A DNA stretch of 64,000 bases, from the NCBI RefSeq assembly GCF_910592395.1, contig NC_088320.1, forward strand, positions 9,550,001 through 9,614,000, read 5' to 3'. The translations under genes were made by a program, and so were the position numbers. Below are positions 47,362-57,910 of this stretch, one piece after another. The stretch is from Lineus longissimus. Taxonomy: Eukaryota; Nemertea; Pilidiophora; Heteronemertea; Lineidae. The notes beneath the pieces were generated by a model. It worked only from the letters and a program-made list of their open reading frames with translations. It did no database searches and was not told the DNA's origin. How positions within the stretch are numbered: position 1 is the stretch's first letter; each line of letters starts with the position of its first letter.

Positions 47362-48513
47362 CTTCTTTTTCTACAGGGGTGTCCCGCAATAAGACGGATC
47401 GTTTGATCGAAACACTGAATTCCATCATGGCAGAACGGATGCAACGGGGAAAATATGGACTACCGCGTGAAATGACGGAGCCACACGAATTCAGGGCAAT
47501 GGAAAGGGTAGTTAAACCGTTTTATATAACAATAAATACATGTACATGTAGACGTAGGCCTAACAATGCTGGTGATGATGATGATGAACCCAGAATCCCA
47601 CCATCACAAATACCGGGTTCGCACCAAGCGCCTGCTGTTGTTGATGCATCTGCTGTTGTTTCCGTTGTTGATGAACCGTATGAAATTCCGGATTTCCTAC
47701 TGGAGACAATTTCTCCGCCTGGTTCTCCGCTCCGTAGAGTATCTCAAGGAGACCAGGACACATCCATACAGGTCCCACTGATTGATGCGCATCAGCAACA
47801 ACAGCAACAGGTGGACGCGAACTCGGTCGAGTGTTGCACGCCCCCTGTAAATCCGATTGCTGGTTTACCTGTGACAGACGATTCTGCAACCAGTTCAGAA
47901 TTGCTTGAATTATTGTCGGGCGGGTTTGAAATGCTAATGGAAACGTGTGACACAGATGCACCACTAGTTGATCTATTGCATGGGGCACACGATTCTGTTG
48001 GGCATTCAGGACCTCCCGATGATGTATTGTCAACGCTGTTCAGCTCAACAGAGGTTTTGTCTGGCACAGGTGAACGTGTGCTGCAATCGGATAAATCTCC
48101 GACAGAGCCAACTGCTCCTCTTGCTATCTCGACAACGGGGACTGATGAAAATCAATCAAATAGGCGCCTCTGTGAGAATATGCAATGGGCGACGCATATG
48201 ATCGAAGAGCTCGCAAACGGTCAGCGTTTCCTTGAGCCGCTCCCGAGTAAGCAAAGTATAATTCTAGACGCAGTTATAGAGCGGGCGAAACCTTTGCATA
48301 CACTGGAGCGGCAAACCAACGATGTTTATCACAGTTCTCAACAGGCAACTACGTCAGCCGCTTACGTGATTCCACCTAGTAAGAGGCCAGTTGATTTTCA
48401 TGCTGGAATAAAGCAAGGGGTACGAAGTAGAGTGGAAGGTAACCGCCCGATTCTTAGGAGTCTACTTTCAGAGGGAAATATACCTGTACATTCAGATGTC
48501 GGAGATCGGTACG
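46223..48513 (+). CDS. Upstream exons of the spliced polymerase gene (six exons)
   Basis: Predicted exons are 46223-46304, 46439-46519, 46634-46705, 46823-46906, 47033-47155 and 47377-48513. Every boundary is GT-AG, with donors GTGAGT, GTAAGT, GTACGT, GTAAGT, GTGCGT and GTAAGG. All introns are phase 1 and the frame stays open throughout, which is very unlikely by chance. Introns are 113-221 bp; intron 5 holds a TA microsatellite. The last donor (48513/48514, alternative 48438/48439) joins in phase with an acceptor at 48626/48627, leading into the PolB frame. Without that splice the exon-6 frame stops at 48623. The encoded region is Ser/Thr/Pro/Gln-rich and probably disordered, with basic patches early (ENRKRKRHSRR-like). 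A leader intron at 46115-46205 is also likely. No domain recognised; a terminal-protein or nuclear-targeting role is possible. Confidence 0.72.
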
Positions 48514-48626
48514 GTAAGGGCAACATTGCACAAAAACCTCTAAAAGTGCAAAATGTTCCTGAACGTACCATTGTACACCAGTCTTTTTTAGGGGTGGGTC
48601 CACACAAACAAAAAGTAACCTAACAG

Positions 48627-48685
48627 GTGTGCAGACTGGTGGTAACAGGGTTGTTGCGGGCAACGCTCGAAGTGTTGGTGATACG

Positions 48686-48718
<33 letters not shown>

Positions 48719-51700
48719 AATGATGATGATGATAATGATGAAGAAGGAACACCGTCCATTGATAATGAGTCTGACTCTGATGGGGATGCGGAACGTGAAC
48801 CAGCGTTTCGTGTCTTAAGCGTTGGTGAAACATACGTTCGAAAATATAAACAAAACGCCATAGAAATGAAAATTAGCGTTGATGGTTTGGAAAAAAGTAC
48901 TTCATACAATGATGTACTTTTCCATCTGTCCAATGTCTTTTCGGAACTTTTGGCCACACTTATGCGGAACGTCGATTCTCAAGACAGAGTCAGACTTATT
49001 GTGTCGGGGGAGGGTCTGCGTCATATCAGTATACCGTTCATAGCCCCTGATCAGATGACCGTAGAGAGGATTTTAACACACTTGGAAAGGGTCACACAGT
49101 CAAATGATACGTGGCTTTTTAAAGGGGTATTTCACGTGAGTTTCATACATGTTAGGTTGCCGATCGGTGGTCAGTACGCCAGGGGTATTGCATGTCCTGA
49201 AAAAAGGGTGAAAGACAAAGCTACTTTTGTCGAAATAAAAAACAAAGACAATCTTTGCCTGGCACGTGCAATAGTGACGGCAAGAGCACGTGTGTTAAAC
49301 GACCCGAACTATGAAGGCATCCAAAAAGGTTACATCAAGCACCAACTCCGATTAGCTTCCGAGCTTCACGAAAAAGCAGGGGTGCCCCAGAAAAAATGCG
49401 GGATTCCAGAGATGCGAAAATTTCAGGCATATCTGGCTCCAGATTTTCAACTAGTGGTATTTTCTACGCATACTATGAACGGTGTATGTTATAAGGGGCC
49501 GCCTGCACAACATCGCTTGAATATCTATCATTACGGTGAACACTATGCCCCTATTATGACTATGACCGGTTTCTTAGAAAAAGCTTATTTTTGCCCTCAT
49601 TGTGATATAGGTTTCAAGAATTACAAAACACATATTTGCGACAAAACTTGTGCCTGTTGTAAAAACGATGAGGATTGTCCCATCGTTAAGTGGCGAAACT
49701 GTACCGATTGTCTACGGGTCTTCAAAAGTAATACGTGTTTTGACAGACACCTTGTCAAAAACCGAAACGATAAGAGTGTGTGCGATATTTTCAAAAAATG
49801 TAAAACATGCGCTAAGTGTTACGAAGTGCGGCGCGGAAAGCATACATGCTACATGTCTTTTTGCCATATTTGCGGGTTGAACAGGCCTTTCGCACACGAC
49901 TGCTATATAAAGAAAACTGTGATAAAGAAAAGGGATCCTGGTGACCCCTTAGAATTTATGAAGTTTGTATTCTACGATTTTGAGTCAACACAGGAGAAGA
50001 TACTGGCTGATGGTTCAAAAGAGCACGTGCCCAATCTGTGTGTTGCACAGCGTTGCTGTCTTTTTTGTGGGAGGGAACAAAGCGCTGAAAATGATGACGA
50101 CTTGAGCTGTATTGTGTGCGGTGACAGACGTGATGAATGCGTCTTCAAGGGGGCGGATACCGTGACGGAATTTTGTGAATGGTTATTCAACGGCGAAAAT
50201 ATGGGTCGAGTGGCAATCGCTCACAACAACAGGGGTTACGATGCTTTCTTCATCATACAGTATCTTCATCGTGTTGGTATTAAGCCCACAAACGTAATAC
50301 AGGTGGGACAGAAGTATCTTTCATTCGAAGCGTGCGGTATAAAATTCCTGGATTCATTGAGTTATTTGACAATGCCGCTGAGTGCATTTCCGAAAACGTT
50401 TAATCTGAAAGAGTGTCGAAAGGGGTGGTTTCCCCATCACTTTAATACAGCAGAAAATCAAAATTATGTCGGGGAGATACCCGACATGAAGTACTTTGAC
50501 CCTGAGAGCATGTCTGTTGACGGTAGAAAGGAATTTATGTTGTGGTACGAAAATCAAAAAGGAAAAGATTACAACATGTTCGAGGAGCTTCTTGCATACT
50601 GTAAAAGTGACGTTACGATTCTCCGTCGCTGTTGCGTCTTATTCGCTCTGGCTTTTGAAAGCATTCTAAAGGTTAATCCCTTTGAGAAAAGTGCAACCAT
50701 GGCTTCAGCATGCAGTCGTGTGTACCGTCAAAACTTTATGAAGCCCAACACCATTGGCGTACTACCGCCATACGGCTATACATGCGACAAACAGTCTGCT
50801 ATAGGTGTCAAGTGGTTGGAATGGTTGATGCGAAAAAACCCAAATCTCTTTATACAACATGCGCAGAACGGGGGCGAAAAGGCGATTGCGAATTACAAAG
50901 TAGATGGGTGGGATGAGCGGAATAACGTTGTCTATTCTTTCGACGGGTGTTACTTTCATGGTTGCGAAGTCTGCTTTCCAAATGGAGACACTATGAATCA
51001 ACGTACAGGTTCCACTATGGGTGAACTGCGCGAACGCACTGCGTTTCGGCGTACTTTCTTGAAAGACCGCGGACACACTGTCATTTCCAAGCGCGAGTGC
51101 GAGTTCAGAGCGGAAATTAAGGCAGATCCCGAACTGGCAGCATTTGCAAAAGATCTGAACATCTCCGAGCCTCTGAACCCCCGAGAAGCCTTTTTCGGGG
51201 GAAGAACGAACGCTGTGAAACTCTATCACAAATGCAATGAAAACGAAAGCATCAAATATGTCGACTTTACATCGCTTTATCCGTATGTCAATAAATATAA
51301 ACATTATCCTCTAGGACACCCTGTGGTGTACCGGGGTGAAAATCTGCAAAAGGTTGACGACCCACTGAAGTGCGAAGGTCTTATCAAATGTAAAGTATTA
51401 CCGCCAAAGCAATTGTATTTTCCTGTTTTACCCCAGAGGACGGGTAACAAGTTGAAGTTTTCTCTTTGTGCGAAGTGTGCGGAGACGACGTCTAAAACGT
51501 GTGACCATTCAGACGATGAGCGCGCTCTGATAGGGACATGGGTTATATTTGAAGTCAGAAAAGCGGTTGAAAAGGGCTATCGTCTGGTGAAAACATACGA
51601 AATTTGGGATTTCGAGCAAACAACACAATATGATTTTGAGAAGAAAGAGGGAGGCCTATTTACGAGTTTCATTAATACTTTTCTAAAGCAGAAGCAAGAA

Positions 51701-52543
51701 GCTAGCGGTTGGCCCGATTGGTGTGAGACCGAAGAAGACAAAAAGAAGTACATCGATGATTACGCGCAGCACGAGGGGATCACTTTAGACCGTCACAATA
51801 TCAAATATAACGCAGGTATGCGCAGTACCTACAAGGCGGGGATATGTGCGTTGTGGGGAAAATTTGGGCAACGAAATAACTTTCTAAAAACATTATATAC
51901 GGATAGTCCAGAGGTTTATATCAATAAATTGACCGACGATAGCATTGAAGTAACAGATTCTCAATTAGTGAACGAAGAATTCGTTCTTTTGAAATACCGT
52001 GAGAAGACTGAATTCATAGAAGCGTGTCCTTACACAAATTGTGTTATTGCAGCTTACACAACTGCACATGCGCGGCTGAAATTGTATGAGGAGTTGGAAA
52101 AACTTGATCAACAAGTATTATATTTTGACACTGATAGTATTATATACGTGTACGACAAAACAAACAAAAAACACTTCAACCCACCCCTAGGTGACTATCT
52201 GGGGGATTTCAAGGATGAGTTGAACGGCGCATCCATTGAAGAGTTTGTTTCAGGGGGTCCAAAAAACTATGGGTATCGCATCAAAGAGAGTCAAGAGACT
52301 GTGTGCAAAGTCCGAGGGTTCACCCTGAACTATGGTAATAGTCAGAAAATCAATTTCGAAACCATGAGATGTTTGGTACAAAACCTGAATTTTTCCGACA
52401 CCATTTCGGTCGAAAATCCTTACAAAATTCGGCGACGTAAGGATTTCAAAATTACAACAGTTCGAGAGGTGAAAAAGTACGGCTTAGTATACGACAAGCG
52501 TTACCTGACAGACGATTTCTTTACATTGCCTTTTGGCTATTAG
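48627..52543 (+). CDS. Protein-primed family B DNA polymerase (PolB)
   Basis: The last and largest exon, about 1,305 codons. After a run of aspartates (about 48690-48750) comes the Polinton-type N-terminal region (TYVRKYKQN..., SFIHVRLPIGG). An OTU-like block with cysteines and zinc knuckles follows (KDNLCLARAIVTARA; YFCPHCDIGF...CACC). The 3'-5' exonuclease has YDFEST (~residue 446), HNNRGYDAFF (~530) and YCKSDVTILRR (~656). The polymerase has DFTSLYPYVNKY (motif A, ~877), YKAGICALWGKFGQR (motif B, ~1067) and YFDTDSIIYV (motif C, ~1164). All catalytic acids are present. The first ATG in this frame is at 48866, but homology to other Polinton polymerases seems to start before it. That supports supply of the start codon from spliced upstream exons. 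Confidence 0.95.
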
Positions 52544-52553
52544 CTATTATGGC

Positions 52554-52584
<31 letters not shown>

Positions 52585-53233
52585 CCTCTCTCTCTCTCTC
52601 TCACACGTGTATTATTTCACCATAGTGAAGTTTACGCGCTCCTTGAGCGCTATCATCATCATTGTACATCTGTTATAATTATAATAATTATTATTATTAT
52701 TATTATAAACATCATTGACCTGTATCGTGCTTACATATATGTCATTTTATAAGGGATGTTATTGTAAAATTAATTGCCAGTGTCATTTTGAGTCAACATG
52801 AAACATCGTTATCATCTCCGTCATCATCGGCATCAGCACTGCAGACAACTCCATTCATGCCTGAGATATTAGTTTTTCTATTATGGTTTCTGCGCCAGAA
52901 AACATGTATAATACGTTGATAGCACTATTACAGAATGTATCACCATCTTTATCACAGACATTCACGGTACAATAGATCATTGTCTGTTTTTGCTCTAGAC
53001 AGTTGCACTTTAGCCTATAAAAAGTATTTTAATATTCCCTTCATCATCAGCATCATCATCACCGTCATTTCATTTCGATTACCCTTTCCAGACGTATTCG
53101 CTGCCTGGATGTATATATATTATTAAATGTACATAACCTGTAAATAAAATTCTCTGTATGACATGATAATGTAATTTAACATGCGTGTACAACCATTAGA
53201 TAGTATGCGTAAACGTTTCATTAATAAAATGTG
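52544..53233. other. Non-coding spacer between replication and virion genes
   Basis: About 690 bp with a TC microsatellite (52553-52600), an ATT/TTA microsatellite (52676-52707) and AATAAA signals at 53143-53148 and 53223-53228. These probably end the polymerase transcript. No gene was seen. Confidence 0.65.
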
Positions 53234-53240
53234 TATAAAA
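53234..53240 (+). promoter_or_regulatory. TATA box for the virion gene block
   Basis: TATAAAA 47 bp ahead of the ATPase start codon, after the poly(A) signals that close the preceding transcript. The placement suits a pol II promoter with a short leader. Another TATAAAA-type match (54325-54332) lies too close to the next ATG to be trusted. Confidence 0.55.
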
Positions 53241-53287
53241 CAGTATTTTTTTGTTGAATCACTCATTATATTAGTCGAGATCTCAGT

Positions 53288-53920
53288 ATGCATATTTCAA
53301 GCGGAGCCCTTCTCTTGAAACATCCATTCACATGTCTCGTGGCAGGACCGACTATGTGTGGAAAGTCTGTCTTTGTGCATAGATTGATAGACAATGCTGT
53401 GTCTACTATTGAGCCGCCGCCTGAAAGGATCGTTTGGTGCTACGGCGGCGAATGGCAGGAGACATTTACAGCATTTCCAAATGTAGAGTTCGTCTCGGGT
53501 CTGAATTTTTCTCAAAATCATTCTGCAGACAGGCGAACGTTGCTCGTTATCGACGATTTGATGTGTGAAACTGACGAGAAAGTCACTAAAATATTCACAA
53601 GAGGTTGTCACCATCAAAATATGAGTGTGGTTTATATTGTTCAAAATTTATTTCACAAAGGCAGAGAGCAACGCACTATAAGCCTCAATTCGAATTATCT
53701 TGTGCTATTCAAAAATCCAAGAGACGTGTCCCAGATTACGCATTTGGCTAAGCAAATCTCTCCTGGAAATACAAAGGCCGTGCGCGAAGCTTTCAATGAT
53801 GCCACGCGCCAGCCTTTTGGATATCTATTCTTAGATTTCAAGGCAGCAACACCCGACGATTTACGCTTAAGGACCAATATCTTTCCTGGCGAGAATCAAA
53901 TTGTATACTTAACAAAATGA
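53288..53920 (+). CDS. DNA-packaging ATPase (FtsK/HerA, A32-like)
   Basis: 210 residues. Walker A is GPTMCGKS at residues 20-27 and Walker B is LLVIDDL at 85-91. YIVQNLFHKG (about 118-127) sits where the family has its sensor motif. The length and motif spacing suit the genome-packaging ATPases of Polintons, adintoviruses and virophages, which pump DNA into the capsid. It opens the structural block, behind a TATA box. No breaks seen. Confidence 0.93.
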   Translation: MHISSGALLLKHPFTCLVAGPTMCGKSVFVHRLIDNAVSTIEPPPERIVWCYGGEWQETFTAFPNVEFVSGLNFSQNHSADRRTLLVIDDLMCETDEKVTKIFTRGCHHQNMSVVYIVQNLFHKGREQRTISLNSNYLVLFKNPRDVSQITHLAKQISPGNTKAVREAFNDATRQPFGYLFLDFKAATPDDLRLRTNIFPGENQIVYLTK

Positions 53921-53977
53921 CAATCCAAGCGTGTAACATTCGGCACGTGTTGGCAGGTGACGTAGCATCAATTCAAT

Positions 53978-54304
53978 ATGGCAAAATATCACATAAAACA
54001 TTATGTACATCAACTGAAGGCTTTGAAGGCAGCCCAGGCTAAGAAGAGACGTAAAATTCTTCAGACAGCCGATAAAGGCCTCCTTAATGCCGTGGGAGAG
54101 TCGGCGAGCAACTGTTTAAAAGGGAACGTACCCCTCAATCGAAATCAGTTCAAATGTCTGAAGAAACACAAGCACTCTCTGCGTAAATTAGCTTGCAAGA
54201 AGACGTCGTTAAGAGAGCGTAAACGGATCATTCAAAAGGGTGGCTTTTTAGGAGCATTGCTAGGACCTGTGATCAAAGCCATCGGAAGTATTTTTGGCGT
54301 TTAA
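53978..54304 (+). CDS. Small basic virion protein, pX-like
   Basis: 108 residues, strongly basic (about one residue in four is Lys or Arg). It ends in a short amphipathic hydrophobic tail (GGFLGALLGPVIKAIGSIFGV). Small proteins with this tail occur at this place in many Polintons and adintoviruses and have been compared to adenovirus core protein pX. Likely role is DNA condensation or membrane interaction in the particle. It starts 57 bp after the ATPase stop. Confidence 0.8.
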   Translation: MAKYHIKHYVHQLKALKAAQAKKRRKILQTADKGLLNAVGESASNCLKGNVPLNRNQFKCLKKHKHSLRKLACKKTSLRERKRIIQKGGFLGALLGPVIKAIGSIFGV

Positions 54305-54344
54305 TTACTTGTTATAGCGATCGTTATAAAAATATTCAACAGAT

Positions 54345-55217
54345 ATGAGTCAGATGCGAAAAATGTCGCTTATACCACACGAAATGGTTGAAAAATATCT
54401 GTATCAACAACGCCACAAAGAAGACATCAAGCCACATGCACACAGTGCGATGGGTATTGATCAAGAAATGCAAGAAATACTGTCCTCAACATCTATGAGT
54501 GATTACGATAAGGCAATAGCCTACTCACAATTGCTGCGCAAATATTTGGGAACGATACATTCGGCGTCTTTAGATTTAAACGCCCCTGCACCGAAAGTTC
54601 AACAACGTCAAGAAATACAGCCGGCTCCAGTTGCTAGTACACACCCTGTAATAGCAACCGCAAAGGCACAACCTGTTGATACAGCGACAGTGAGTCAAAC
54701 GGATGTCAAAACACCTGTACAACAGGCACCTCTTTCGACTAATGTGATATTGCAGCAAGTACCCGGCTACTCGAAAGCAAAAGCGAAAAAGTTGGTTAAA
54801 GCACTGACGGACGATCCAAATTTTAACTGGAATGAAAGAGGCGAGATTTCAATAAACGGCGACGCCGTCAAAGGGAGTAATATTAAGACTGTCGTACATA
54901 ATGCTTCTTCTAATGCACGACAGACGTTCACACCGGCCGGCGTTGATTCTGTCCTGTCCTATTTAAACGGGAAGGGTGTGATATCCGGTAACATGGTAAC
55001 CAGCAGAGAGTGGAAAAAAAGACTTGGCCTCAGAGACAGTCCGAAAGCAAGCGCTAATAAAACACCAACGTCCGAGCGGAGAAATCCATTAGCTTCTTGG
55101 AACTCTCCACTGACATCTCACATCCAGGGTTCTCCAATATTCGATACACCCTCTTCACGACGAAAACATGGCAAAAAAAAACCTCCAAAAAACGAGGACT
55201 GGGAACAATGGTACTAG
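54345..55217 (+). CDS. Conserved Polinton protein of unknown function (290 aa)
   Basis: It starts SLIPHEMVEKYLYQQ, a block I recognise from the matching gene of other animal Polintons. A Q/A/P/T-rich linker follows (about residues 85-140). A folded C-terminal domain comes next (VPGYSKAKAKKLVKAL, NWNERGEISINGDAVKGSNI). A basic proline-rich tail ends the protein. Its last 50 bp overlap the integrase start in another frame. It is likely a virion or integration-associated protein; the function is not known. Confidence 0.85.
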   Translation: MSQMRKMSLIPHEMVEKYLYQQRHKEDIKPHAHSAMGIDQEMQEILSSTSMSDYDKAIAYSQLLRKYLGTIHSASLDLNAPAPKVQQRQEIQPAPVASTHPVIATAKAQPVDTATVSQTDVKTPVQQAPLSTNVILQQVPGYSKAKAKKLVKALTDDPNFNWNERGEISINGDAVKGSNIKTVVHNASSNARQTFTPAGVDSVLSYLNGKGVISGNMVTSREWKKRLGLRDSPKASANKTPTSERRNPLASWNSPLTSHIQGSPIFDTPSSRRKHGKKKPPKNEDWEQWY

Positions 55218-56295
55218 TAAGAAAACAGACAGATTATTGAAAAGGTCTTATTATGACCCTGGGCATGCAGGTAGTTTTGGCGGTATAGGCGCCTTAAAGC
55301 GTGCAGTCGGTAGCAAGGTATCGACCGGCGCGATCAAAAAATGGTTAAGAACTCAAGACACATACACGCTCCACAAGCCAATCAGACGTCGTTTCAAACG
55401 AAGACGTATTGTTGTCGCAGACATTGACGAACAATGGGAAGCAGATCTCGTCGATATGTCTAAACTATCAAAATGTAATACAAACTTCAAATATCTCCTC
55501 ACTGTGATCGATACATTGTCCAAATACGCATGGGTTGTTCCTTTACGTACGAAGACCGGTGAAGAACAGGTGTCCGCATTCGCTAAAATCTTTGCAAAGT
55601 CGAAACGAAAACCTGCAAGCCTGCGGACCGATAAAGGCGGCGAATTTTTAGGGAAGCGGTTTCAAGCCTACCTTAAAAAAGAAAATATTCATTTCTTTAC
55701 ATCGAATAACGAGGTCAAAGCAGCTATAGTTGAACGCTTTAATCGCAGTTTGAAATCGCGCATGTTTCGATACCTGACTGAGGCGAATACAGTTTCATAC
55801 ATGCCTGTTCTTCAAAAACTTGTGGATTCATACAACAATACATGGCATAGAAGCATAAAGAGAAAACCCAGCGAGGTGACGGCTGTTAATGCGCCGGATG
55901 TATGGCATACGCTCTATTCAAGAGAAGACATGTGTTTGAACGATATCAAATTTAAATTTAATGTTGGAGACCACGTTAGAATCGGTAAGACAAAAATGTT
56001 ATTCGAAAAATCCTATTTACCTAACTGGTCAACCGAAATCTTCACTATAAAAAGGCGTATTAAAGCACGCCCTCCCGTGTATACAGTTCAGGACGTGCAG
56101 GGTGAAAAAATTCAAGGCACTTTCTACGAAAAGGAATTGCAGAAGGTGCTTGTAAGACCTGAAAAAACCTATAAAATCGAACGAATACTTGCAGAACGGG
56201 GTGGGGGTCGAACCAAAGAATACCTTGTTAAATGGGACGGTTACCCCTCTAAGTTCAACAGTTGGGTGTGTAAGGCGAACGTTCAACGCCTGTAA
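55168..56295 (+). CDS. Retroviral-type integrase with chromodomain
   Basis: 375 residues. An N-terminal basic region is followed by the rve catalytic core: WEADLVDM (first Asp, about 93), LRTDKGGEF (second Asp, about 155) and AIVERFNRS (Glu, about 189). An SH3-like region follows (VGDHVRIGKTKMLFEKSYLPNWS), then a C-terminal chromodomain (EYLVKWDGYPSKFNSWV, about 350-370). This enzyme inserts the element and makes the 6-bp target duplication found here. Chromodomains bind methylated histones and may steer integration. The start at 55168 overlaps the previous gene by 50 bp. All catalytic residues are intact. Confidence 0.95.
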   Translation: MAKKNLQKTRTGNNGTSKKTDRLLKRSYYDPGHAGSFGGIGALKRAVGSKVSTGAIKKWLRTQDTYTLHKPIRRRFKRRRIVVADIDEQWEADLVDMSKLSKCNTNFKYLLTVIDTLSKYAWVVPLRTKTGEEQVSAFAKIFAKSKRKPASLRTDKGGEFLGKRFQAYLKKENIHFFTSNNEVKAAIVERFNRSLKSRMFRYLTEANTVSYMPVLQKLVDSYNNTWHRSIKRKPSEVTAVNAPDVWHTLYSREDMCLNDIKFKFNVGDHVRIGKTKMLFEKSYLPNWSTEIFTIKRRIKARPPVYTVQDVQGEKIQGTFYEKELQKVLVRPEKTYKIERILAERGGGRTKEYLVKWDGYPSKFNSWVCKANVQRL

Positions 56296-56347
56296 TCACG
56301 TCTATGTGTGCCTACACGTTTGGTATATCATTACACACAGCACGGCA

Positions 56348-56638
56348 ATGTCACCTAGAGCAGAAAAGAATGACGGAGATGTTAGCGATTCGAGCGCGCC
56401 CCAACCAAAGAATTGGAAACTATTCGGGCATAATGTTCCGAAACCAGAGATAATTTTTTTCGCTCAAGTTATCATTATTTACATTGTGATTATCACAGCC
56501 CTCATTAATATAGCTATTGCCAACGGTGAGAGTACTGTGTGGATCTCTCTCCTGTGCAGCTGTTTAGGCTACCTGCTACCGAATCCTACGTTACCCGAAC
56601 ATACGTCTGCATTAGCCAAGACACGTTTTCCCAATTAA
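56348..56638 (+). CDS. Small membrane protein conserved in Polintons
   Basis: 96 residues from the ATG at 56348. The frame is open further upstream, but that part overlaps the integrase and is a shadow. A charged N-terminus leads to FGHNVPKPEIIFFAQ, a membrane helix (VIIIYIVIITALINIAIA) and a second hydrophobic stretch ending GYLLPNPTL. This arrangement is familiar from many animal Polintons and adintoviruses. Function unknown, possibly virion entry or assembly. It lies 6 bp before the penton start. Confidence 0.85.
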   Translation: MSPRAEKNDGDVSDSSAPQPKNWKLFGHNVPKPEIIFFAQVIIIYIVIITALINIAIANGESTVWISLLCSCLGYLLPNPTLPEHTSALAKTRFPN

Positions 56639-56644
56639 GGAGAT

Positions 56645-57454
56645 ATGACCGCTTTTAATGAACATTTCTATGTGTCTTTGCCGTGCAATAGTTCGCTGAA
56701 GTTCTTTCCCGATAATACAATAGGCCATTACATCACCAAACTCAACACGCCTATCGATCTTGACTCTGCTGAAAACTGGGAGGTCGGTCTGGCGGAGGTT
56801 CAATATCCGCACTCCTGGAGCAATATCAACGCACCCGATAATGTTTTTCATATCTATATACCAAGCAGCGATGATCCCGACCCTGAAACTGGCCAGATAC
56901 CGTTTGCTTGGAAACCGTGTACGCTGCCAGTCGGACACTATTCCGACATAGCTAAGTTAATACTGCTTGTTAATGAACAAATTAAAAAAACACTTGATGC
57001 AGGTGTTGAACAGGATCATCGTTTTTTTCTCGAATACACCGATTCCACAGAGAAGGTGTCATTTATCATGCCTCGTGAAAGAGCGATGTCCATGACAAAA
57101 CCTCTTACGCGCATGTTAGGCTACAATCAAGACAGCATTACTATTACAGGGAATACAACTGCTCCTTTTAAAACGGAATTGCACGGTGATTTTCACAGTT
57201 TATACATATATAGCGATGTACTTCAATATCAACTCGTTGGTGACGTATTAACCCCCTTACTCCGTGCAATAGCCACTGAAGGTAAGCAGGGTGATACTAT
57301 TAGAAAATCGTTTCAAAATATTCACTATTTCCCTGTTAGCAAATCTACATATGGCACCCTCGAAATCGATATAAGGACAGACCTCGGAGATCCTGTACCA
57401 TTTGAGAAAGGACGCGTTGACATTGTACTTCACTTCCGACGTAAAAAACAATGA
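56645..57454 (+). CDS. Minor capsid protein (penton-like, single jelly roll)
   Basis: 269 residues. The start (FYVSLPCNSSLKFFPDNT...WEVGLAEVQYPHSW) and the end (YGTLEIDIRTDLGDPVPFEKG...VLHF) match the Polinton penton-type protein that closes the five-fold capsid vertices. The stop overlaps the next start as ATGA. No breaks. Confidence 0.93.
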   Translation: MTAFNEHFYVSLPCNSSLKFFPDNTIGHYITKLNTPIDLDSAENWEVGLAEVQYPHSWSNINAPDNVFHIYIPSSDDPDPETGQIPFAWKPCTLPVGHYSDIAKLILLVNEQIKKTLDAGVEQDHRFFLEYTDSTEKVSFIMPRERAMSMTKPLTRMLGYNQDSITITGNTTAPFKTELHGDFHSLYIYSDVLQYQLVGDVLTPLLRAIATEGKQGDTIRKSFQNIHYFPVSKSTYGTLEIDIRTDLGDPVPFEKGRVDIVLHFRRKKQ

Positions 57455-57897
57455 GAAAAGTGTACGTTTGCGATCCTCGCTGCTATGACGCCCACTATAC
57501 GCAAAAAGGCGGTGGGAGCTTTCCTGTTTTTATTGGGTCTCGCGTTCAAAAAGGGCACGGTATAGGGGGCCTGTTTTCGGGTTTGGCAAAAATGGCTATC
57601 CCACTGCTGAAATCGGCGGCAAAAACCGCGGGAAAATCGTTGCTGCAATCGGGGGCTCAATTTGCGGGCGATTTGCTCAAGGGAAGAAATATCAAAGAAG
57701 CTGCCAAAGAAAGGGCTATTGAAGCTGGCAAGAATATAGGGAGAAACGTGCTTTCTTCCGTTAGGGATTTGTCCCAAGAAAGGCTAGCGGTTCGAATAAA
57801 AAGCGGAAAGAGGCAACGCCTCTCACCAGTCTCAGACGGGCCAAGCGGCGGCGAGCATCTAAAACAAAGACAGCATCTGATATCTTCGGCTAACTAA
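57451..57897 (+). CDS. pVI-like virion protein
   Basis: 148 residues. After a short head comes VQKGHGIGGLFSGLAKMAIPLLKSAAKTAGKSLLQSG in pieces, a small Gly/Ala/Lys-rich amphipathic helix region. GAQFAGDLLKGRNIKEAAKERAI and a basic tail (KSGKRQRLSP) follow. This resembles the Polinton/adintovirus protein compared with adenovirus pVI, a membrane-active, protease-processed cement protein. It overlaps the penton stop by 4 bases (ATGA) and lies just before the major capsid gene. Confidence 0.85.
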   Translation: MRKVYVCDPRCYDAHYTQKGGGSFPVFIGSRVQKGHGIGGLFSGLAKMAIPLLKSAAKTAGKSLLQSGAQFAGDLLKGRNIKEAAKERAIEAGKNIGRNVLSSVRDLSQERLAVRIKSGKRQRLSPVSDGPSGGEHLKQRQHLISSAN

Positions 57898-57910
57898 CTT
57901 ACACGTCAAA

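Noticed and set aside
47560-48033. 157-residue minus-strand frame rich in His and Gln
   Set aside because: Opposite-strand shadow of the Gln/Asp-rich exon 6, with no domain.
48454-48957. 167-residue minus-strand frame across the exon 6/PolB junction
   Set aside because: It is the reverse of the Asp-coding repeat and polymerase exon (poly-Ser), a shadow of the + strand gene.
52549-52752. Frame starting just after PolB
   Set aside because: Translation of TC and ATT microsatellites.
56189-56347. Upstream extension of the small membrane protein frame
   Set aside because: It overlaps the integrase chromodomain in another frame. Family resemblance begins after the ATG at 56348.
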